Shown piece after piece: positions 10,513 through 19,603 of a stretch of 64,000 nt of DNA. This DNA comes from CAVSIS01 sp963814875 (GTDB lineage: Bacteria; Acidobacteriota; Thermoanaerobaculia; Thermoanaerobaculales; Sulfomarinibacteraceae), in the NCBI GenBank assembly GCA_963814875.1, contig CAWFFJ010000023.1:62001-126000 (forward strand), given 5' to 3'. A program made the translations under genes and the position numbers. Numbering within the stretch: the first letter of the stretch is position 1; each line of letters starts with the position of its first letter. A model generated the notes under the pieces. It ran no database searches. It saw nothing but the letters and a program-made list of their open reading frames with translations, and was not told the DNA's origin.

Positions 10513-10617
10513 TCAGTCCCCTTGAAGCAACAGGATCATCCCGCCCAAGCCCGCGAGCAATGTGACCCAAAGCCCAATGGCGATGCGCGTGGCTTTCGCG
10601 GCCTGCCCTTCTCCCAC
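10513..10617 (-). CDS. possible small single-span membrane peptide
   Basis: A 34-codon frame starting GTG between phosphoketolase and the proton ATPase. It reads a short polar N-terminus (GEGQAAKATR) followed by one strongly hydrophobic stretch (IGLWVTLLAGLGGMILLL) and a short QGD tail, with the stop two bases before the ATPase start. The alternative frames across this 120-base gap give no hydrophobic span. A GAGGA lies 13 bases before the GTG, a poor spacing. Position beside an ion pump suggests a small regulatory or assembly peptide, but this is inference from hydrophobicity only. Confidence 0.4.
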   Translation of the reverse strand: MGEGQAAKATRIAIGLWVTLLAGLGGMILLLQGD

Positions 10618-10627
10618 CAGTCGCTGG

Positions 10628-12994
10628 TCATCCTCTCCACTTCCAGTTCCGGATCTCCGGCATGTCCTGGCCGTGCGTGTCGATGTACTGCTTGTGCTCG
10701 ATCAGCTTGTCCTTGAGCTGCTGCTTCAGGTAGACGCCTTTGTCGCCGGTTTGCGGTAGACGGTCGATGACGTCCATCACGAGGTCGAAGCGGTCCAGAT
10801 CGTTCAGCACCGTCATGTCGAAGGGCGTGGTGATCGTGCCCTCCTCCTTGTAGCCTCGGACGTGGATGTTGTCGTGGTTGGTGCGGCGGTAGGTCAGCCG
10901 GTGGATCAACCACGGGTAGGCATGGAAGGCGAAGATCACCGGCTTGTCCTTGGTGAAGAGCTCGTCGAAGTCCATGTCGGAAAGCCCGTGCGGGTGTTCG
11001 GTCCGTGGCTGCAGCTTCATGAGGTCGACGACGTTGACCACCCGGATCTTCAGATCGGGCAGATGCTCGCGCATGATGGAGACGGCGGCGAGCGTTTCCA
11101 GCGTGGGCACGTCGCCACAGCAGGCCATGACCACGTCGGGGGCAACGCCCTGGTCGTTGCTGGCCCACTGCCAGATGCCGATGCCTTCGGTGCAGTGCTT
11201 GACGGCAGCGTCCATCGTCAGCCACTGCGGCGCCGGATGCTTGCCCGCGACCACGACGTTGACGTACTGGCGGCTCCTCAGGCAGTGGTCGATCACCGAC
11301 AGCAGACAGTTGGCGTCCGGCGGAAAGTACGCCCGCACGACCTCGGCCTTCTTGGTCATGACATGGTCGATGAACCCGGGATCCTGGTGGGTGAAGCCGT
11401 TGTGATCCTGGCGCCAGACGTGCGAGGCCAGCAGGTAGTTCAGCGAGGCGATGCTCCGCCGCCACGGCAGGTGCGACGTGACCTCCAGCCACTTGGCGTG
11501 CTGGTTGAACATCGAATCGATGATGTGGATGAATGCCTCGTAGCAGTTGAAGAGCCCGTGCCGACCGGTGAGCAGGTAGCCCTCGAGCCAGCCCTCACAC
11601 TGGTGCTCGCTGAGCATCGAGTCCAGCACGCGTCCCGCGGGCGCGAGCCACTCGTCGTTCGGCTCCGTCGCGGCGTCCCATTGGCGGTTGGTCGCCTCAA
11701 AGAGGGCTTCCAGACCGTTGGAGAGCGTCTCGTCGGGACCGAAGACCCGGAAGTTCCGCTGCTCCTGGTTCAGCTTGGCCACGTCGCGCAGGAAACGCCC
11801 GAGCACGTGCGTGTCGCCGATGCCGCTCACCCCCGGCGAGGGCACGTCGGCCGCGTAGTCGCGGAAATCCGGCATCCGCAGGTCGCGGAGCAGCGCGCCG
11901 CCGTTGGCGTGGGGGTTCGCGCCCATGCGTCGGTCACCCTCGGGCGCCAGCTCGGCCAGCTCCGGCTTCAGGCGGCCCTGCTCGTCGAAGAGCTCCTCCG
12001 GCCGGTAACTCCTCAGCCAGTCTTCCAACAACGCGAGGTGCTCTGGATGGGTGGCCGGGTCGGAGAGTGGCACCTGGTGCGCCCGGAAGGTTCCCTCGAT
12101 CTGCAGGCCATCCACCACCTTCGGCCCCGTCCAACCCTTGGGTGACGCGAGGACGATCATCGGCCAGCGCGGGCGCGTGAGATTGCCGTGGACGCGGGCG
12201 TCCTGCTGGATCTTCTTGATCTCCTCCACCGCGGTGTCGAGCGCCGCCGCCATCGCCTTGTGCATCAACTCAGGCTCGTGGCCCTCGACGAAGTAGGGCG
12301 TCCACCCATAGCCGCGGAGCAACTGGTCCAGCTCCTCATGCTCGATGCGCGCGAGGACGGTCGGGTTGGAGATCTTGTAGCCGTTGAGGTGCAGGATCGG
12401 CAGCACCGCGCCGTCGGTGACCGGATCGAGGAACTTGTTGGAGTGCCATGCCGTGGCCAGCGGTCCGGTCTCCGCCTCGCCGTCGCCGACGACGCAGGCG
12501 ACGATGAGATCGGGGTTGTCGAACACCGCCCCGAACGAATGGCTGAGCGAGTAGCCCAGCTCGCCGCCCTCGTGGATCGAGCCCGGGCACTCCGGCGAGG
12601 CGTGGCTCGGAATGCCTCCGGGAAACGAAAACTGAACAAAGAGCTTCCGCAGCCCGGCCTCGTCCTGGCTGATATCGGGATAGACCTCGCTGTACGTGCC
12701 CTCGAGGTACGTGTTGCCCACGACGGCCGGGCCGCCGTGCCCGGGACCGGAGACGTAGATCATGTCGAGGTCGTACTTCTTGATGACCCGGTTCAGGTGC
12801 ACGTAGATGAAGTTCTGCCCTGGGGTCGTGCCCCAGTGCCCGAGCAGCATGTGCTTCACATCAGAAAGCGCCAGCGGCCGCTTCAACAGCGGATTGTCGA
12901 AGAGATAGATCTGGCCGACCGACAGATAGTTTGCGGCGCGCCAGTAGGCGTCCATCCGGTGGAGCAACTCCGTGGAAAGGGCTTTTCTCTTCAT
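10628..12994 (-). CDS. xfp: xylulose-5-phosphate/fructose-6-phosphate phosphoketolase
   Basis: Thiamine-diphosphate enzyme splitting xylulose-5-phosphate or fructose-6-phosphate with phosphate to acetyl-phosphate and an aldose phosphate. The 788-residue length is normal. The family blocks are present: LGHWGTTPGQNF near residue 50, SGPGHGGPA near 85, GDGEAETGPLA near 170, and LTGRHGLFNCYEAF near 510. An AAGGAGAG ribosome site precedes the ATG at 12994. Acetyl-phosphate would normally be turned into acetate and ATP by acetate kinase, but the adjacent ackA is broken here. The gene directly follows the SEC-C gene (18-base gap). Confidence 0.97.
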   Translation of the reverse strand: MKRKALSTELLHRMDAYWRAANYLSVGQIYLFDNPLLKRPLALSDVKHMLLGHWGTTPGQNFIYVHLNRVIKKYDLDMIYVSGPGHGGPAVVGNTYLEGTYSEVYPDISQDEAGLRKLFVQFSFPGGIPSHASPECPGSIHEGGELGYSLSHSFGAVFDNPDLIVACVVGDGEAETGPLATAWHSNKFLDPVTDGAVLPILHLNGYKISNPTVLARIEHEELDQLLRGYGWTPYFVEGHEPELMHKAMAAALDTAVEEIKKIQQDARVHGNLTRPRWPMIVLASPKGWTGPKVVDGLQIEGTFRAHQVPLSDPATHPEHLALLEDWLRSYRPEELFDEQGRLKPELAELAPEGDRRMGANPHANGGALLRDLRMPDFRDYAADVPSPGVSGIGDTHVLGRFLRDVAKLNQEQRNFRVFGPDETLSNGLEALFEATNRQWDAATEPNDEWLAPAGRVLDSMLSEHQCEGWLEGYLLTGRHGLFNCYEAFIHIIDSMFNQHAKWLEVTSHLPWRRSIASLNYLLASHVWRQDHNGFTHQDPGFIDHVMTKKAEVVRAYFPPDANCLLSVIDHCLRSRQYVNVVVAGKHPAPQWLTMDAAVKHCTEGIGIWQWASNDQGVAPDVVMACCGDVPTLETLAAVSIMREHLPDLKIRVVNVVDLMKLQPRTEHPHGLSDMDFDELFTKDKPVIFAFHAYPWLIHRLTYRRTNHDNIHVRGYKEEGTITTPFDMTVLNDLDRFDLVMDVIDRLPQTGDKGVYLKQQLKDKLIEHKQYIDTHGQDMPEIRNWKWRG

Positions 12995-13012
12995 GGTTTG
13001 ACTCTCCTTGTG

Positions 13013-13318
13013 TCACCCAAGGCCAGGAGCTGCCGTTCCCTTCGCGGCCTTCGTTCCAGCGGCCTTCAGGAGGCAGCAGTGCTTGTACTTCTTTCCACTC
13101 CCACAGGGGCAGGGAGCGTTCCGGCCGTATTTCGCGCGGCGCGGGGGCGCCAGCTTCAGCAGGGATACCGTGTCCTGGTAGATGAGCGGGCAGAAGCCCA
13201 GAGCGAGAAGCGCAGGAGACCAGAACCAGCCCGCCACCGCAGCGGCCGCCGCCATCGCGCCGGCGAGCCCGACGGCATTGTTGATGTTTTTGCGATTGTT
13301 CTCGACGGTTACCAGCAC
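13013..13318 (-). CDS. small membrane protein with SEC-C zinc motif
   Basis: A 101-residue protein starting GTG at 13318, three bases after the ackA stop. The N-terminal half has ENNRKNINNAVGLAG followed by two hydrophobic segments, as in DUF2892-type (YgaP-like) membrane proteins. The C-terminal half carries NAPCPCGSGKKYKHCC near residues 67-82, the SEC-C zinc-binding motif found at the end of SecA and in many adaptor proteins. The combination is a membrane hairpin with a cytoplasmic zinc tail. Its role is unknown; the SEC-C motif suggests contact with SecB, ribosome or other partners, which is inference. Confidence 0.75.
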   Translation of the reverse strand: MLVTVENNRKNINNAVGLAGAMAAAAAVAGWFWSPALLALGFCPLIYQDTVSLLKLAPPRRAKYGRNAPCPCGSGKKYKHCCLLKAAGTKAAKGTAAPGLG

Positions 13319-13321
13319 GGC

Positions 13322-14579
13322 TCAGCGCTCCCCCTCCCCGCAAAGGCCGAGAACGCGGCACACGGCTTCGGCGATCATGCGTTCTTCGTCCGTGCGAATG
13401 ACGCGGACCGCAACCGGACTGGCCGCCGCGGAAATCACGCCTTCATTCGCCGCGTTTCGCTCGTCTTCGAGCTCGATCCCGAGGAACCCCAGCCCGTCGC
13501 AGATCCGGGCCCGGACTGGGGGCGCGTTCTCTCCGATGCCACCAGCAAACACCAGCGTGTCGAGTCCGCCCAACGCCGCGGCGAACGCGCCGATCCACTT
13601 CTTCACCTGGTAGCAGAACAGCGCGACCGCTTCGGCCGCCCGCACGTCCTGCGCTTCCCGGTTGAGCAACTCGCGCATGTCGGAGCTCGTTTCCGAAATT
13701 CCGAGCAACCCGGACTGCGAGTTCACCATCTCGTTGAACTGCTTCGGGCTCATCTTCTCGGTGCGCGCCAGATACCAGACCAGCCCGGGATCAAGGTCGC
13801 CGGAGCGGGTGCCCATCGGCACGCCGGCTGCCGGCGTGAAGCTCATGCTCGTGTCCAAGGATTTGCCGTCGCACACCGCCGCCAGGCTCGCGCCGCTGCC
13901 GAGGTGGGCGAGGATCACCCGGCCTCGGGCCGCTTCTGGGCCGGCCAGGCGTGCCAGCTCCTCCATCAGGAACGCGTACGACAACCCGTGAAACCCGTAC
14001 CGCCGCACGCCCTGCGCTTCGTAGCGCCGCGGGATCGGCAATAACCGGGCCACGCGCGGCAGGTCATGGTGAAAGGCCGTGTCGAAACACGCCACCTGGG
14101 GCAGGTCGGGAAACCGGCGATGAAACGCCGCGGTCAGCAGGATCTCCTCGGGAAGGTGGTCGGGATTGAATGGACTGAGGCTGCGCAGCTCCTCAACCAC
14201 TTCCGGAGTGATGCGCAGCGGCTCGCTGTACTTCGGCCCGCCATCCACCACGCGATGGCCCACCGCAGTGAATGGTCACCGCCTCGCTGCGTTACTCGAT
14301 CCAATCCATCAGCGCGCCCACCGCCACCGTGTGATCCTGCGCCGCCACCGACCGCGAGACGTTGTCCTCCCGGCTCACGCCCTTCACCCGCAAGACAGCC
14401 TCCGGACGTCCGATCCGCTCGATCCCGCCCCCCAGGATCCGTCGGAGCGAGTCACCGGCCTCGAACAGCGCGAACTTGATGCTGGACGACCCGCCGTTGA
14501 TCGTCAGGATCAGCGAGTGATGGCCTCCCCCGACGCCCTCAACTCCGGCCCGGGGCAGTGATTGGGTGGTCGCGTTCAT
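13322..14579 (-). pseudogene. ackA: acetate kinase, interrupted by stop codon and frameshift
   Basis: Acetate kinase makes ATP from acetyl-phosphate. The N-terminal part (14579-14292) reads MNATTQ then LILTINGGSSSIKFALFE and ends at an in-frame TAA after LMDWIE. The rest (14263-13322) resumes one frame away with VGHRVVDGG and continues to the family end, including YGFHGLSYAF, HLGSGASLAA and FAGGIGENAP. Together they make about 408 residues, the usual length. Both a nonsense codon and a +1 shift fall within about 25 bases (14260-14285), so one sequencing error does not explain it. It begins in an ATGA overlap with the HAD remnant. Downstream of phosphoketolase chemistry this loss would leave acetyl-phosphate without its usual ATP-yielding outlet. 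Confidence 0.85.
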
Positions 14580-14824
14580 CGTCTCAGTCCTAGAGCCTCC
14601 AGTGCGGCGCGGGTCGTCTCCACACCCTGGTGATGGATGTCGTGGATGCCGAGGCCTCGGGCGACTTCGACGAACATGGCGACGTTGTCGATGAACACCA
14701 CCCGCTCTGGTTTCGCCTGGGCGATGTCCAGCGCAAGCCGGAAGATGTTTGCGTCGGGCTTGCGGACATGCACGAAACAGGAGGAAACGAAGGAATCCAC
14801 GAAGCCGTCCAGCTTGAACTTCAT
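14576..14824 (-). pseudogene. C-terminal fragment of a HAD-family hydrolase
   Basis: About 82 codons matching only the second half of a HAD subfamily IA phosphatase. The conserved lysine and following acidic residues are seen in RKPDANIFRLALD near residue 23 and in ERVVFIDNVAMFVEVARGLG near residue 40. The nucleophilic DxD motif and the cap domain are missing, so it cannot be an active phosphatase by itself. The ATG at 14824 overlaps the glgP stop as ATGA and its own stop overlaps ackA as ATGA, so the deletion preserved operon coupling, just as at the gnd remnant. Confidence 0.7.
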
Positions 14825-17367
14825 CGCTGCCACAGGATTCGTGCGTCTTCGAGCGGAACGGCAACGCCGTCGCGGTCCGGAATCGCTCGCGCCGTGTAGT
14901 CCGCCGGCGGGCGATCCGCAGGAACGGCCGCGCTGTACACGGCGCCGCCCGACGGGTCGGCCTGCTTGCGCACTCGCTTCATGACCTGCCGGAGGGGAGC
15001 GCCGCCGCCCATGCCGTCGGCGTACAGCTCCAGCCGAACGGCCTCAGGGTCGAGGCCATCGAGAAACACGTGCACTTCGAAGATGTGCCGTTCGCCACGC
15101 GTCTCGACTTTTTCTTCGCCGAAGTGCAGCGTGCCCCATTTCTGCTCCAGGCTGTGCTGCCAATCGACCATCTGCCTGCCTACCGCGGCTCCGTCCGCCG
15201 CACGCTCCCGGTACGCGGTGGCAGCCGGGAGGTAGTGCTGCTCGGTGTACTCGCGCACCGTGCGGCTGGCCGAGAAGCGCGGTGTCAACCGCGCCATGCT
15301 CTCCCGCATCCGTTTGACCCATGCGGCAGGAATGCCGCTTTCGTCTCGGGTGAAGAACTCCGGGATCACCTCCTGCTCGAGCAGGTCGTAGAGCGCGTCG
15401 GCCTCGACCGCGTCCCAGGCGGGATCGTCGCCATGCTCCTGGCCGTCCCCCAACGCCCACCCGACCTCAGGCGTGTAGGCTTCCGCCCACCAGCCGTCCA
15501 ACTCGGAGAGATTGAGGCCTCCGTTGACGAGCACCTTCATGCCGCTCGTTCCGCTCGCCTCCCAGGGCCGCCGTGGCGTGTTGATCCAGACGTCCACCCC
15601 CTGCACCAGGTGCTCGGACAGCAACATGTCGTAGTCGGCGAGGAAGATCACATGGGGGCGGACCTCAGGCCGGCGAATGAAGCGGATCCACTCCTGGATC
15701 AATGCCTGCCCCGCCTGGTCCGCTGGATGGGCCTTGCCCGCGATGATGAGCTGCACTGGCCGCTGGGGATCGCTCAACAGACGGAGCAGTCGCTCTGGGT
15801 CGTGCAGCAGCAGGTTCGGCCTCTTGTAGGTCGCGAATCGGCGCGCAAAGCCCAGTGTCAGCGCGTTGGGATCGAGAAGATGCTTTGCCTCGTCAACCGC
15901 CCCGGGCGACGCACCGGACGCGGCCAGTTGCCGGGACAATCGGTCGCGGGCGTACTCGACGAGAGACGTGCTGGCGGCGACGCGAAACTGCCACAGCTTG
16001 GCGTCGGTAACGCGGCGGACGTCCTGCTCCAGGGTCTTCGTCGTCCCCAGCCAGCGGTCCTGGCCGCAGGCTTCCGTCCAGAGATCGTCCGCCGGGGCCG
16101 AGTCCCAGGTCGGCATGTGGACCCCGTTGGTCACGTGCCCGACCGGGACTTCGTCGAGCGGCCAGTGGGGATAAAGAGGCGCAAACAGGTGCCGACTCAC
16201 CTCACCGTGCAAGCGACTCACGCCATTGACCGCCCCGCTCCCCCGGATCGCCAGGTGGGCCATGTTGAACGCCTCCGACGAGTCGTCCGGGTCTCTTCGA
16301 CCCAGGGCCAGCAGATCATGGAGCGAGACGTGGAGCTTCTGCTCCGCGTAGCCGCCGAGGTACTGCTCGATCAGGGCCGGCGCGAAACGGTCGAAGCCGG
16401 CGGCCACTGCCGTGTGGGTGGTGAAGAGGTTCCCCGCTCGAGTGGTGGCCAGCGCGACGTCGAAGGGCTGCTCGGTCTCCTGCATGAAGTCGAGGGCGCG
16501 TTCCAGCACGGCGAATGCCGCATGCCCCTCATTCAGATGACACACCTCCGGCTGGATGCCGAGCGCACCGAGCAGCCGCCACCCGCCGATCCCAAGGAGC
16601 AGCTCCTGCTTGAGTCGCAGCTCCGCGCCGCCGCCGTACAGCTCGCTGGTGATCCCCCTGTGAACGGGGAAGTTCGCCGCGTCGTTGCTGTCCAGCAGGT
16701 AGAGCTTCACCCTGCCGACCTGGGCCTGCCAGGCGCGCAGCCAGACCGAGTAACCGGGCAGGGCGATCTCCAGCCGCAGCCACTCGCCGTCCGCCTGGCG
16801 CAGCGGCGTGATCGGCAGCTGCCCGGGATCGTTGTACGGGAAGAGCGCCTGCTGAGCGCCGTTCTTGTCGATCACCTGGCGGAAGTAGCCTTGCTGGTAG
16901 AGGAGCCCGACGCCGACCACCGGCACGCCGAGGTCGCTGGCGGCCTTGAGCTGATCGCCGGCCACGTTGCCGAGCCCGCCCGAGTAGATCGGCAGGGCCT
17001 CGCTCAGCATGAACTCCATGCTGAAGTACGCGACGCAGGTCAGGGGTGAGTGCGGATGCTCGTGCTGAAACCAGGCGGGCGCCTTCGCCGCCTGCCGCCT
17101 GGCCCGGACCTGGCCATCGACGTCCTTGCGGAAGGCAGGATCGGCCAGCACGCGCTCGATCCGGTCGCGCGACACCGTCTGCAGGACGACCCAGGGGTTG
17201 TGGGTGATCTCCCACAGCTCGGGATCGAGCTGCCGCCACACCTGATCGGTGGCGTGATTCCACGACCAGCGCATGTCCAGGGCGAGCTCTGCCAGGGAGT
17301 CGAAGCCCTCGATCTCCGTGGGCAGGAGGTTGTACATCGGGTGCCCGACCCGCGTTCGTCTGCTCAT
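14821..17367 (-). CDS. glgP: alpha-glucan (glycogen) phosphorylase
   Basis: Releases glucose-1-phosphate from glycogen or maltodextrin with a pyridoxal-phosphate cofactor. The 848-residue product has the N-terminal DUF3417-like region typical of the short bacterial/archaeal alpha-glucan phosphorylases, YFSMEFMLSEALPIYSGGLG near residue 115, and the PLP-lysine block GTSGMKVLVNGGLNLS near residue 610. A C-terminal extension of about 100 residues follows. The ATG at 17367 overlaps the pgm stop as ATGA. Paired with phosphoglucomutase it delivers glucose-6-phosphate into the sugar-phosphate genes downstream. Confidence 0.95.
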   Translation of the reverse strand: MSRRTRVGHPMYNLLPTEIEGFDSLAELALDMRWSWNHATDQVWRQLDPELWEITHNPWVVLQTVSRDRIERVLADPAFRKDVDGQVRARRQAAKAPAWFQHEHPHSPLTCVAYFSMEFMLSEALPIYSGGLGNVAGDQLKAASDLGVPVVGVGLLYQQGYFRQVIDKNGAQQALFPYNDPGQLPITPLRQADGEWLRLEIALPGYSVWLRAWQAQVGRVKLYLLDSNDAANFPVHRGITSELYGGGAELRLKQELLLGIGGWRLLGALGIQPEVCHLNEGHAAFAVLERALDFMQETEQPFDVALATTRAGNLFTTHTAVAAGFDRFAPALIEQYLGGYAEQKLHVSLHDLLALGRRDPDDSSEAFNMAHLAIRGSGAVNGVSRLHGEVSRHLFAPLYPHWPLDEVPVGHVTNGVHMPTWDSAPADDLWTEACGQDRWLGTTKTLEQDVRRVTDAKLWQFRVAASTSLVEYARDRLSRQLAASGASPGAVDEAKHLLDPNALTLGFARRFATYKRPNLLLHDPERLLRLLSDPQRPVQLIIAGKAHPADQAGQALIQEWIRFIRRPEVRPHVIFLADYDMLLSEHLVQGVDVWINTPRRPWEASGTSGMKVLVNGGLNLSELDGWWAEAYTPEVGWALGDGQEHGDDPAWDAVEADALYDLLEQEVIPEFFTRDESGIPAAWVKRMRESMARLTPRFSASRTVREYTEQHYLPAATAYRERAADGAAVGRQMVDWQHSLEQKWGTLHFGEEKVETRGERHIFEVHVFLDGLDPEAVRLELYADGMGGGAPLRQVMKRVRKQADPSGGAVYSAAVPADRPPADYTARAIPDRDGVAVPLEDARILWQR

Positions 17368-19055
17368 GATGTCTCCCCCGATTTCCGTTCGGCCGCAACT
17401 CCGGGCCGCTGGGGCGCGGCGAGAGCATCGTCGACGATGGTCTGCGCTTCCTCCAGGATGCGGTGCAGGTGGTCCGCCCCGCGGAAGCTCTCAGCGTAGA
17501 TCTTGTAGATGTCCTCCGTCCCCGACGGACGCGCCGCGAACCATCCGCCTTCCGTCATCACCTTGAGTCCGCCGATGGGCGCGTCATTGCCCGGCGCGCG
17601 GGTGAGGATGGACGTGATCTTCTCCCCAGCCAGGTCGGTGGACCGGACCTGCTCCGCCGACAGCTTCCCCAGCATCGACTTCTGCTCCGGGGTCGCCGGC
17701 GCCTCGACCCGGTCGTAGGACGGCTCGCCGAAATCGCGGGTGAGCTCGCGGTAAATCTCGCCGGGATCGCGGCCCATCCGCGCCGTGATCTCGGCCGCGA
17801 GCAGAGCCGGGACGATGCCGTCCTTGTCGGTCGTCCAGACGCTGCCATCCCGCCGGAGGAACGACGCGCCCGCGCTCTCCTCCCCGCCGAAGCCGAGCGA
17901 GCCGTCGAGCAGGCCATCCACGAACCACTTGAAGCCGACCGGTACCTCGTAGAGCGTGCGTCCGATCTTCGCGGCGACGCGGTCGATCATCCCGCTGCTC
18001 ACCACCGTCTTGCCGACCGCCGCCTGCGCGCCCCACTCCGGCCGGTGCTGGAAGAGATAGAAGACGGCGACCGCGAGGTAGTTGTTGGGCGGCAGCAGTC
18101 CTGCGCTCCGGGTGACGATCCCGTGCCGGTCGTAGTCGGTGTCGCAGGCGAAGGCGATCTCGAAGCGGTCCTTCAGACCGATCAATCTCTGCATCGCATA
18201 GGGTGATGAAGGATCCATGCGGATCTGGCCGTCCCAGTCGACGGTCATGAATCGGAAGGTCGGGTCGACCGCCTCGTTGACGACGGTGAGGTTCAGCCCG
18301 TAGCGCTCGGCGATCGGCCTCCAGTAGTGGACACCGGCGCCGCCGAGGGGATCGACACCGAGGTTGATCCCTGCGGCGCGGATGGCGTCCATGTCGATCA
18401 CGTTGGCCAGATCGGCAACGTAGGCATTGAGGTAGTCATGCCGGTGCGTCGTGGAGGCGAGCAGCGCCTTCTCGGCCGGGATCTTCTTGACGCCCCGCAG
18501 GTCGCCTTCGAGAAACTCGTTCGCCCTGGCTTCGATCCAGTCGGTGACGGCGCGTTCCGCCGGCCCGCCGCTCGGCGGGTCGTACTTGAAGCCGCCGTCG
18601 TGGGGCGGATTGTGCGAGGGTGTGATCACGACGCCGTCGGCGAGCCCGGTCTTGCGCCCGCGGTTGTACGCGAGGATGGCATGAGACACGGCCGGGGTCG
18701 GAGTGTACTCGTCCCCCTCCGAGATCATGACCTCCACCCCGTTGGCCGCCAGCACCTCCAGGGCGCTCGCATGAGCCGGGACGGAGAGCGCGTGCGTGTC
18801 CATGCCGAGGAACAGCGGCCCGTCGATCTTCTGCTGCGCGCGGTACAGGCAGATCGCCTGACTAATGGCGAGAATGTGCCACTCGTTGAAGGACTTCTCG
18901 AATGCCGAGCCGCGATGCCCCGAGGTGCCGAACGCCACCCGCTGCCCAGGTACCGAGGGATCGGGCCTCTCCGAGTAGTAGGCAGTGACCAGCCTCGGCA
19001 CGTTGACCAGCATCGACGGCTCGGCGGGCTTTCCTGCGAGAGGGCTAACGTTCAT
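17364..19055 (-). CDS. pgm: phosphoglucomutase, alpha-D-glucose-specific
   Basis: Interconverts glucose-1-phosphate and glucose-6-phosphate. The 563-residue protein carries the phosphoserine loop ITPSHNPPHDGG near residue 145, the metal-binding DTDYDRHG near 306, the sugar-binding GGEESAG near 390 and the phosphate-binding ARPSGTED near 507. The ATG at 19055 is preceded by AAGGAGG and overlaps the stop of the leader gene as ATGA. It feeds the product of glgP into the downstream pathway. Length and motifs match the Pgm (not Mpg/ManB) branch. Confidence 0.96.
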   Translation of the reverse strand: MNVSPLAGKPAEPSMLVNVPRLVTAYYSERPDPSVPGQRVAFGTSGHRGSAFEKSFNEWHILAISQAICLYRAQQKIDGPLFLGMDTHALSVPAHASALEVLAANGVEVMISEGDEYTPTPAVSHAILAYNRGRKTGLADGVVITPSHNPPHDGGFKYDPPSGGPAERAVTDWIEARANEFLEGDLRGVKKIPAEKALLASTTHRHDYLNAYVADLANVIDMDAIRAAGINLGVDPLGGAGVHYWRPIAERYGLNLTVVNEAVDPTFRFMTVDWDGQIRMDPSSPYAMQRLIGLKDRFEIAFACDTDYDRHGIVTRSAGLLPPNNYLAVAVFYLFQHRPEWGAQAAVGKTVVSSGMIDRVAAKIGRTLYEVPVGFKWFVDGLLDGSLGFGGEESAGASFLRRDGSVWTTDKDGIVPALLAAEITARMGRDPGEIYRELTRDFGEPSYDRVEAPATPEQKSMLGKLSAEQVRSTDLAGEKITSILTRAPGNDAPIGGLKVMTEGGWFAARPSGTEDIYKIYAESFRGADHLHRILEEAQTIVDDALAAPQRPGVAAERKSGETS

Positions 19056-19402
19056 CGCCGTACCTCCTTGAGGGGACCCGAGCACTCTCGGTCGGAAATG
19101 CGGCAACGCACTGGAACCGCGGGTGCGCTGCGCCTGCACGGCGCGCGACCGATGGGCACGGGGTTGTCCTGCGCCGCGTGGAGAGCAGCGCAGCGGACAC
19201 CAATGCAACAACGCTCGAATGCCGCCGCATTTCCGTCCGAGATTGCCGAGCATCGACCGGCGGCGCAGCCCGAGCGATGTCGTCGGGCAGCGTCCGGACC
19301 CGGCCACACGCACGAGTACGCCGCATCGATTGGCGCCTCGCGGAATGCCATCTCGTCCTCGTCCAGCCGCCCCAAGGAGCGCGACCACTGGCTCGCCGAC
19401 AT
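19052..19402 (-). CDS. small leader gene of unknown function
   Basis: A 116-codon frame starting ATG at 19402 with GGAGGGG ten bases upstream, and ending in an ATGA overlap with pgm, the same junction used throughout the operon. It lies about 36 bases downstream of the transcription start expected from the -10 box at 19445-19450. The N-terminus (MSASQWSRSLGRLDEDEMAF) looks protein-like; the rest is rich in Cys, Arg and Ala and I recognise no family. Third-position G+C is high, as in the neighbours. It could instead be a non-coding leader. Homologues upstream of pgm elsewhere would decide. Confidence 0.5.
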   Translation of the reverse strand: MSASQWSRSLGRLDEDEMAFREAPIDAAYSCVWPGPDAARRHRSGCAAGRCSAISDGNAAAFERCCIGVRCAALHAAQDNPVPIGRAPCRRSAPAVPVRCRISDRECSGPLKEVRR

Positions 19403-19444
19403 GCCCTGCCCCTCCGGACACCGTCCGTTCCTGTACCGGTCTTG

Positions 19445-19522
19445 AATCTAATTCTCGAGTTTCCTACCCGGAAGCGCACTTACTACCCGTTTACAGGACT
19501 GCGACATGGGTAGTAACTACCC
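19445..19522 (-). promoter_or_regulatory. two-dyad box A and -10 element of the 19-kb operon
   Basis: On the plus strand the element reads GAAGCGCACTTACTACCC (19471-19488), 19 bases, then GGGTAGTAACTACC (19508-19521). Each half is a dyad of the form GGTAG-N3-CTACC (the left one imperfect), with dyad centres 34 bases apart. TAGATT on the minus strand (19450-19445) lies 31 bases from the proximal dyad centre, the same spacing as at boxes B, C, D and F, so it directs transcription leftward into the leader gene and pgm. The proximal half overlaps where a -35 hexamer would sit, as in activator-dependent promoters. It also lies 82 bases upstream of the divergent cardiolipin synthase start. Confidence 0.75.
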
Positions 19523-19603
19523 CGCCCTCGATCGCCGAACCCGGGCCACCGCTGCGGAGGCGACCGGCGCGTGCTACGCTGTTCGCATCTCACGGAGGGG
19601 CCG

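Noticed and set aside
7889..10525. 878-codon plus-strand frame antisense to the P-type ATPase
   Set aside because: His/Arg/Gln-rich composition typical of an antisense shadow; the sense strand has DKTGTLT and GDGVNDAP.
14260..14285. Programmed frameshift in ackA
   Set aside because: There is also an in-frame TAA and no slippery run or stimulatory signal; acetate kinase is not known to use recoding.
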